A stretch of 15,332 nucleotides of DNA, taken from the NCBI GenBank assembly GCA_007131895.1, contig SLPR01000559.1, positions 1 through 15,332 of the forward strand, in the 5' to 3' direction. A program made the position numbers and the translations under genes. Position 1 is the stretch's first letter, and each line of letters starts with the position of its first letter. The notes beneath the pieces were generated by a model. It was not told the origin of the DNA, did not search any database, and saw only the letters and a program-made list of their open reading frames with translations. The stretch comes from Bacteroidales bacterium. GTDB taxonomy: Bacteria > Bacteroidota > Bacteroidia > Bacteroidales > UBA7960. This document shows, piece after piece, positions 7,706 through 13,152 of the stretch.

Positions 7706-8410
7706 ATGCAAACCGCAGAATCTTTCGTGTCACGTATTCTATATGAAGACAATCATATTATTGTTATCAACAAGCTTCCGTCGGAAATAGTACAGGGAGA
7801 TAAAACGGGCGACATGCCCATGAGCGATTTGGTAAAAGCCTACATAGCCAAAAAATACAAAAAACCCGGCAATGTTTTTCTGGGGGTTGTACACCGCATT
7901 GACCGCCCTGTAAGCGGTGCAGTAATTTTTGCCCGCACTTCCAAGGCACTCACCCGCCTCAACGCCATGTTGCAAAGCCGCGAACTGCAGAAAAAATACT
8001 GGGCCGTGGTAAAGAATGAACCTCCGGCAGAACAAAGCAACCTGATACACTTCCTTCAAAAAAACGAAAAGCAAAACAAATCCTATGTTGTAGATGAGGG
8101 TGCCAAAAACAGCAAAAGAGCCGAGCTGCAATACCGTTTGGTAAGCCGGAGCAAGGATTATCAATTGCTGGAAGTTGAACTCATTACCGGCAGGCATCAC
8201 CAGGTAAGAGCACAACTGGCGGCCATAGGTTGCCCTATCAAAGGAGACCTCAAATACGGATTCGACCGCTCCAACCCCGATGCAAGTATTCATCTGCATG
8301 CCCGCGAACTTTCCTTTAAGCACCCCATAGGCGAAAAAGTAATCAACATTACAGCCCCGGTTCCCGAAGACAACCTTTGGAAGTTTTTTGAGAAAGAAGT
8401 GGGTGCTTAG
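7706..8410 (+). CDS. RluA-family RNA pseudouridine synthase, short form without S4 domain
   Basis: This enzyme isomerises uridine to pseudouridine in RNA. The 234 residues hold only the catalytic domain; there is no N-terminal S4 RNA-binding domain. The catalytic Asp66 lies in HRIDRPVSG, a variant of the usual HRLDxxTSG. The C-terminal family block TGRHHQVRAQLAAIGCPIKG, followed by DLKYG, is well preserved, as is the LYEDNHIIVINKLPS start typical of the family. RluA members act on various 23S rRNA or tRNA sites, and the target here cannot be told from sequence. The ATG at 7706 places the conserved ILYEDNHIIVINKP-like strand about ten residues in, as expected. A long antisense frame over the gene is a codon-use shadow. 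Weak dyad symmetry at the stop codon is the only terminator signal. Confidence 0.92.
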   Translation: MQTAESFVSRILYEDNHIIVINKLPSEIVQGDKTGDMPMSDLVKAYIAKKYKKPGNVFLGVVHRIDRPVSGAVIFARTSKALTRLNAMLQSRELQKKYWAVVKNEPPAEQSNLIHFLQKNEKQNKSYVVDEGAKNSKRAELQYRLVSRSKDYQLLEVELITGRHHQVRAQLAAIGCPIKGDLKYGFDRSNPDASIHLHARELSFKHPIGEKVINITAPVPEDNLWKFFEKEVGA

Positions 8411-8446
8411 GCATAAAACATCTGCCTGACGAAAAATTTTTCTTTT
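8407..8446 (+). terminator. Weak terminator candidate after the pseudouridine synthase
   Basis: AGGCA (8409-8413) pairs with TGCCT (8423-8427), with T-G and T-A extensions around a nine-base loop. It overlaps the stop codon and is followed, after CGAAAAA, by a T-rich stretch (TTTTTCTTTTC). The stem is short and the T run is not immediate. Confidence 0.3.
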
Positions 8447-8488
8447 CTTAAAATGTGCTCTTAAGAACATTCATAAGGTAAAGTGTTT

Positions 8489-8496
8489 TATATTTG
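8489..8496 (+). promoter_or_regulatory. Bacteroidota -7 promoter element for the exported metalloprotease-like gene
   Basis: TATATTTG matches TAnnTTTG and lies 27 bp before the ATG at 8524. It overlaps an alternative in-frame TTG at 8494, which therefore cannot be the real start if this promoter is used. An AATGT/ACATT inverted repeat (8452-8471) lies just upstream. Confidence 0.55.
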
Positions 8497-8523
8497 ATTG
8501 CAGAAAACCAAACGCCCTTACTA

Positions 8524-11433
8524 ATGAATGTAAAGTCTTACTACAGCATATTGCTCTTGTCTCTGCTTCTGTTTTCAGCACAAAGATCCCTTGCGCAGTT
8601 TTATTCTGCCGGACAGGATCCTGCCTCTTTGCGCTGGCTTCAAATCAACACTGAAAACTTCCAGGTTATATTTCCCCAGGGTTATGAACAACAGGGAAGG
8701 TACATTGCGGATGTGCTGGAATGGTCTTGCGAGCATGCATCGAAAAGCCTGGAACACCAGCCGCGAAAAATTTCAGTTATCGTGCACAACCAGACCACTG
8801 TTTCCAACGGTTTTGTTTCATGGGCACCTCGCCGGATTGAACTTTACGGTACTCCCCCCTCAAACAATGACCATCATGACTGGATGGAGCGATTGGTAAT
8901 TCATGAATTCAGGCATGTGGTGCAAATTGACAAACTCAACCAGGGACTGACCCGGCTGTTGGGTATACTTTTCGGGGAAGTAGGAACAGGGGCGGTGGTG
9001 GCCCACTTACCGCTATGGTTTCTGGAAGGAGATGCCGTGGCAACAGAAACGGCACTTACCTCGGCAGGAAGAGGCCGCTTGCCCAGGTTCGAGCAAGGAT
9101 TAAGGGCGCAAGTGCTGACCAAAGGAAGACACTCCTTTGATAAGGCAGTGTTTGGCTCATACAAAGAATTTGTTCCCAATTATTACGAACTGGGTTACCA
9201 GCTGGTGGCATCGGCAAGAGCGGAATATGGCGCCCATGCATGGGCGCCCATGCTCGATAATGTAGCACGAAGACCCTTGGGGTTGTATCCCTTTTCAGCC
9301 GAAATGAGAAGACAATTTGGCCGGGGGAAAGCGGGGTTTTACAATCATTCGTTCCGAAACCTGGAGCAAAAATGGACTGAACAGCATGAAAATATAAACT
9401 ATAGCACTGTCAACAGGGTCAACCTGCCTCAAAAACTTCATACAAACTATCTTTACCCTCGCTGGATAAACGATTCACTGCTGGTAGCTCTGAAAACGGG
9501 AATACGAGACATCCCGACTGTTGTAACCATTGACCTGGAAGGAAACGAAGAAGTTCTTTTCCGCCCCGGCTCTGTTTTTCCCAACTCCTTTGACTATGCG
9601 GCTGGTAAAGTGGTATGGAGTGAGTACAAACCTGACCCCAGGTGGGAACACCGCAACTATGCCGAAATTTTAATCTACAACATTTACACCGGGGAAAGGG
9701 AACGCATTACCCGCAAAGGAAAGTTCTTCTCCCCTGCCCTTTCTGCCGATGGTAATCAAATTGCAGCTGTTGAGATTTCACCTGAGGGCAACAATTCACT
9801 GGTGATAATCAGTGCCATAACAGGGGAAGAAGTCTGGCGTTTTTCTTATGATAACAATGATTTTATCATGCAGCCAGCCTGGCACCACCAGGGCGCTAAA
9901 ATCACCCTTGTTGCGCTGGACAGCAAAGGCAAGAGGCTGGAGGAGATTATTACAGAGCACAAAGTTTCACAAACATTACTGTATATTGAAGATGCGGATA
10001 TTTCTTCTCCTCAATACATGGGTGAAGATGTAATTTTCAATGCTACCTGGTCAGGTATAGACAACATTTACATCTACCGCAGACGAACTGCCCTGGCAGA
10101 AAAACTGGTATCTTCAGAATTTGGAGCCGTGAATGCATCGGCCAACTCAACCAACACACTGGCCTTTTCAGACTATACATCAAACGGGTATCAGCTTACC
10201 ACCCTTGAGGCCAGAAACTTTGAAAGAAAACCCTTGAAAGATGTTGAAGACCATTCGATTGCTTTTCATAAAATACTGGCCGAACAGGAAAACGCAAAAA
10301 TAAGCCCTGAAAAAATCACCCCGGTATCGCATGAAATAAAACCTTACAGCCGGGTGAAAAACCTCTTCTATCTTCACAGCTGGGTGCCGGCACACATCAA
10401 TGTGGATTTAATGGAGATAGAGCCTGGAGCTTCGTTGCTTTTTCAGAACAAACTGAGCACCTCCTTTGCACAACTGGGCTATAAGTGGGATATGAACGAA
10501 GAGACAGGAAGATATGCCGGACAATACTCCTACCATGGATGGTATCCGGTAGTGGGAGTTATTGCTGAGAGTGGAGACCGGCACTTATATTATTTAACTG
10601 TTGAAGATGAACTACGAAGATTCAGGTTTAAGGAAAACAACTATCGATTATCAATCTCTTTACCTTTGCGCTACCAGCACAAGCAATTCTTTTACGGTGT
10701 AACCCCACTTTTCAGGATAGGTATCAATGATGCTGCCCGCAGTCCCCGGACTCCTGATTCCATATTCGTGGGCAACAACCGATACTTCCAATTTGAGCCT
10801 ACACGCTTTTATACGCAGGAATACAGATTGCTGGCATACAGGCAGAGAAGAAGTGTTGCAAGAGATATCTTCCCCCGACAGGCTCAGATTTTGGATTTTA
10901 ACTACCGGCATACGCCGCTGGGAGAATGGGACATGGGTAGTGTGTTTTCAATGCGGGGAACGGTTTTTTTCCCGGGCCTGATCCGACACCATGGCCTCAG
11001 ACTTTCAGGAGCTTATCAAGACAGAAAACGAGGGGTTAATGAACAAAAAGCGGAAACCCTGCCCATTATTTACAACTTTGGAAATATTATCGGGTATCCC
11101 AGAGGTATCAGTGGTCAAAATCACCGGCGACTCGGAACCTTTTCAGCTGATTATGCCTTTCCCCTGCTCTATCCGGATATCAGCATACCCTATCTGTTGT
11201 ATTTGAAGAGGTTGCGCACAGCCCTGTTTTATGACCATGCTTTGGCTAGGCCTTTTCCGGAAAGAAGCACCAAATCGGGCATGCAAAATGAGACTTTATA
11301 CTCCTGGGGATTTTCCCTTACCGGCGACATGCACATACTGGGTATTTATGCACCCATTGCTCTGGGAGTCCAAACAGCTTTCACATCCACTAATGAATAT
11401 GCAATTCAGCTGATCTTCAATGTGACCTTTTAA
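8524..11433 (+). CDS. Exported gluzincin-like metalloprotease / TolB-like propeller / C-terminal outer-membrane barrel protein
   Basis: This is a 969-residue protein. Residues 1-24 form a signal peptide (hydrophobic core ILLLSLLLFSA, cleavage likely after SLA before Gln25). Residues about 30-280 look like the peptidase MA/gluzincin fold: HEFRH at 127-131 is a full HExxH zinc motif, and LPLWFLEGDAVATE supplies the downstream Glu (Glu168) expected as third ligand and the WxxEG signature. Residues about 295-570 contain PD40/TolB-like propeller repeats, such as SPALSADGNQIAAVE and QPAWHHQGAKITLVA. From about 610 onward the chain shows alternating beta strands with aromatic girdles and ends in QLIFNVTF, a terminal Phe typical of BAM-assembled barrels. 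The likely place is the outer membrane with the protease and propeller attached. Similar proteins are often labelled only 'TolB' or hypothetical; substrate and orientation are unknown. The ATG at 8524 is preferred over TTG 8494, which lies in the promoter. The gene is convergent with the polysaccharide operon. Confidence 0.82.
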   Translation: MNVKSYYSILLLSLLLFSAQRSLAQFYSAGQDPASLRWLQINTENFQVIFPQGYEQQGRYIADVLEWSCEHASKSLEHQPRKISVIVHNQTTVSNGFVSWAPRRIELYGTPPSNNDHHDWMERLVIHEFRHVVQIDKLNQGLTRLLGILFGEVGTGAVVAHLPLWFLEGDAVATETALTSAGRGRLPRFEQGLRAQVLTKGRHSFDKAVFGSYKEFVPNYYELGYQLVASARAEYGAHAWAPMLDNVARRPLGLYPFSAEMRRQFGRGKAGFYNHSFRNLEQKWTEQHENINYSTVNRVNLPQKLHTNYLYPRWINDSLLVALKTGIRDIPTVVTIDLEGNEEVLFRPGSVFPNSFDYAAGKVVWSEYKPDPRWEHRNYAEILIYNIYTGERERITRKGKFFSPALSADGNQIAAVEISPEGNNSLVIISAITGEEVWRFSYDNNDFIMQPAWHHQGAKITLVALDSKGKRLEEIITEHKVSQTLLYIEDADISSPQYMGEDVIFNATWSGIDNIYIYRRRTALAEKLVSSEFGAVNASANSTNTLAFSDYTSNGYQLTTLEARNFERKPLKDVEDHSIAFHKILAEQENAKISPEKITPVSHEIKPYSRVKNLFYLHSWVPAHINVDLMEIEPGASLLFQNKLSTSFAQLGYKWDMNEETGRYAGQYSYHGWYPVVGVIAESGDRHLYYLTVEDELRRFRFKENNYRLSISLPLRYQHKQFFYGVTPLFRIGINDAARSPRTPDSIFVGNNRYFQFEPTRFYTQEYRLLAYRQRRSVARDIFPRQAQILDFNYRHTPLGEWDMGSVFSMRGTVFFPGLIRHHGLRLSGAYQDRKRGVNEQKAETLPIIYNFGNIIGYPRGISGQNHRRLGTFSADYAFPLLYPDISIPYLLYLKRLRTALFYDHALARPFPERSTKSGMQNETLYSWGFSLTGDMHILGIYAPIALGVQTAFTSTNEYAIQLIFNVTF
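9229..9253. repeat. Overlapping perfect GC-rich palindromes within the metalloprotease-like gene
   Basis: Positions 9229-9248 form a perfect 20-bp palindrome, GGCGCCCATGCATGGGCGCC. Positions 9238-9253 form a second, 16-bp palindrome, GCATGGGCGCCCATGC. Both arise from a direct repeat of GGCGCCCATGC (9229-9239 and 9243-9253). The tract is in frame and encodes Gly-Ala-His-Ala-Trp-Ala-Pro-Met after the peptidase motifs. Confidence 0.9.
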
Positions 11434-11464
11434 CGAGAAATCTGATATTTTTACTTCCGACAGG

Positions 11465-12538
11465 CTATTGACTTCGGGACTTATTCATATTACCCACAAT
11501 AAAAAGAAAACCGAACATAACCAAAAAATACAAGCCATACAATACATGATGGATGACCTTCCAGGTTTGAATAAAATGGGTCATGGATACAGCCATGAAA
11601 AAAGAAATTAGTGACAGGGCTGAAAATACAAGGGCTACTTTGTTATCAGAGAGGCCAAGATAAGATAAGTGATGCGTTGTATGGTCCTTACCACCCACAA
11701 AGGGTGATTGTCCGCGGGCAATTCTTTTATAAAAAACCGTGGTGGTGTCAATAATGGGGAGGGCAAAAATAATGGCAACCGAAAGAAACCTCATTAACGG
11801 AGTGCTTTCTCCTGAAAAAGCTTCACCATTCCAGAAAAAACCAATACCCAGTACCGCCAGCAGAACGCCAAGAAACTGGCTTCCGGTATCGCCCATGTAC
11901 ATAAGTGATGGATTCCAATTGTAATACAAAAAGCCCAGCAATACGGCCATCATTCCAATCACTACCACTAAAATGGGGTTCATAAATTGTTCACGCAATA
12001 GTATTCCTGCAAATATTGTTACCACCACAGATAAAGAAACGATTGTGGTGATTCCATCCATATTGTCAAGCATATTGATACTGTTCATCATTCCCACCAC
12101 CCAGAAAAGAGTAATAGCATAGTTAAGCAACTGGCTATCGAACAGGGTAATATATGTACCGGTTGCCACCAGCACAGCACCACAAAACAATTGCGAAAAA
12201 AACTTGATCCAGGGGTGGGTATTGTAGGCATCATCAAATAATCCGGTAAGAAAACCAACAGTTACCACCACAAGAACGCCCATAGTTTGCAGGTTGAAAA
12301 AATCTGTTTCTTTGGGAATGAGAAAAGAGATAAAAATGATGGAAAACAGGAAGATGATATAAAAGGATATACCTCCCAAAGCTGGTTTGGAGGTAGAACT
12401 CCATCTAATAATCGTTTCACTGGTGTTTCTGATACCCAGATTTTTCGAAAACTTTAACAGAAACCGGTTTATCACCAAAGCAAACACCAGTGATGCAGCA
12501 AAAAAAAGACTGTAAACAAGAAGTAAGTCATCAGTCAT
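11465..12538 (-). CDS. WecA/TagO/MraY-family polyprenyl-phosphate sugar-1-phosphate transferase
   Basis: This 357-residue integral membrane enzyme, with about ten TM helices, transfers a sugar-1-phosphate (commonly GlcNAc-1-P) from a UDP-sugar to undecaprenyl phosphate, starting a lipid-linked glycan. Visible family motifs: GLFDDAYNTHPWIKFF with the Asp102-Asp103 pair; MNSINMLDNMDG (Asn152, Asn155, Asp158, Asp161), the NxxNxxDGxDG-like loop; MYMGDTGSQFLG with Asp217; and GGKDHTTHHL (His286, His289, His290), the cytoplasmic histidine loop. The N-terminal segment SKPALGGISFYI replaces the PxxGG loop. The absence of the MraY-specific pattern and the placement in a polysaccharide operon favour the WecA/TagO group over peptidoglycan MraY. 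It is the third gene after Wzc and rfbC on the minus strand, 52 bp beyond the rfbC stop. Its 3' end meets the metalloprotease-like gene with a 31-bp gap and no strong terminator. The exact sugar is not determined. Confidence 0.92.
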   Translation of the reverse strand: MTDDLLLVYSLFFAASLVFALVINRFLLKFSKNLGIRNTSETIIRWSSTSKPALGGISFYIIFLFSIIFISFLIPKETDFFNLQTMGVLVVVTVGFLTGLFDDAYNTHPWIKFFSQLFCGAVLVATGTYITLFDSQLLNYAITLFWVVGMMNSINMLDNMDGITTIVSLSVVVTIFAGILLREQFMNPILVVVIGMMAVLLGFLYYNWNPSLMYMGDTGSQFLGVLLAVLGIGFFWNGEAFSGESTPLMRFLSVAIIFALPIIDTTTVFYKRIARGQSPFVGGKDHTTHHLSYLGLSDNKVALVFSALSLISFFMAVSMTHFIQTWKVIHHVLYGLYFLVMFGFLFIVGNMNKSRSQ

Positions 12539-12565
12539 TTACTATATATTTAAAAAATTTGACAT

Positions 12566-12586
12566 ATTCCGGATTTTGTCCGGGAT
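12566..12586 (-). other. Small hairpin between rfbC and the WecA-like gene
   Basis: In the minus-strand transcript, TCCGG (12573-12569) pairs with the earlier CCGGA (12583-12579) around a CAAAA loop. Two more A-T pairs lie beyond a C-A mismatch. A six-T run follows about a dozen bases later, so it may be a weak attenuator or a processing site rather than a full terminator. Confidence 0.35.
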
Positions 12587-12590
12587 TAAT

Positions 12591-13139
12591 TTAAAACGGA
12601 CTGTTGAAGTCCCTGAACAAGGGAGCAACCTTGTCTTTTTCTGATACCAGGGGTTCTGTTGTTCCCCAGTCAATATTAAGATCGGGGTCGAACCACGCTA
12701 TGGAAGTTTCCGATTCACGTTTGTAGACCTGCGTGCATTTGTAAAAGAAAATTGTATTTTCCTCAAGGGTAAGAAACCCGTGGGCAAATCCGGGAGGGAT
12801 CCACAGCATATTCTTTTTTACTGCTGTAATTTTGTATTTGAAATACTGTCCAAAGGTAGGTTCGGCTTTTCGCAGATCCACCACAACATCAATAACAGCA
12901 CCTGTAATAACTCTTACCAGTTTGCCTTGTTCCCATGGGGGCAATTGAAAATGGAGCCCTCTTAAAACATTGGCTCCCGACAGGGATTGGTTGTCTTGCA
13001 GGAAATTTTCATTCAGCCCTGCCTCACTAAACTTATCTTTGTTCCAGGATTCAAAAAAATATCCTCTGTTATCTTCAAAAACCGCGGGTTCAATTGCAAA
13101 CAATCCTTTGAATCCCGTTTCAATAACTTTCATTCCCAT
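12591..13139 (-). CDS. rfbC: dTDP-4-dehydrorhamnose 3,5-epimerase
   Basis: RmlC/RfbC epimerises C3 and C5 of dTDP-4-keto-6-deoxyglucose, the third step toward dTDP-rhamnose and related deoxysugars used in O-antigen or exopolysaccharide. The 182-residue cupin has the family blocks FEDNRGYFFESWN, QDNQSLSGANVLRGLHFQ, GKLVRVITGAVIDVVVDLR, WIPPGFAHGFLTL and the YKCTQVYKRESETSIAWFDP segment. His63 in RGLHFQ is the catalytic base position, Lys73 lies in the substrate pocket, and Tyr133 and Tyr139 lie where the family's acid Tyr is found. The frame is open to 13178, but MKVIET/MGMKVIET is the conserved start. ATG 13139 has an AGGAAAG eight bases upstream; ATG 13133 is the close alternative. It starts 13 bp after the Wzc stop, so the two are co-transcribed. 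The partner genes rfbA, rfbB and rfbD are not in the window. Confidence 0.95.
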   Translation of the reverse strand: MGMKVIETGFKGLFAIEPAVFEDNRGYFFESWNKDKFSEAGLNENFLQDNQSLSGANVLRGLHFQLPPWEQGKLVRVITGAVIDVVVDLRKAEPTFGQYFKYKITAVKKNMLWIPPGFAHGFLTLEENTIFFYKCTQVYKRESETSIAWFDPDLNIDWGTTEPLVSEKDKVAPLFRDFNSPF

Positions 13140-13152
13140 TGGTTTTTCTTTC

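Noticed and set aside
7739..8470. 243-codon reverse frame opposite the pseudouridine synthase
   Set aside because: It is antisense to a clearly conserved gene, its product has no family motif, and it arises from codon composition.
8494..8523. TTG start for the metalloprotease-like gene
   Set aside because: It lies within the TATATTTG promoter element, and the ATG at 8524 begins a normal signal peptide.
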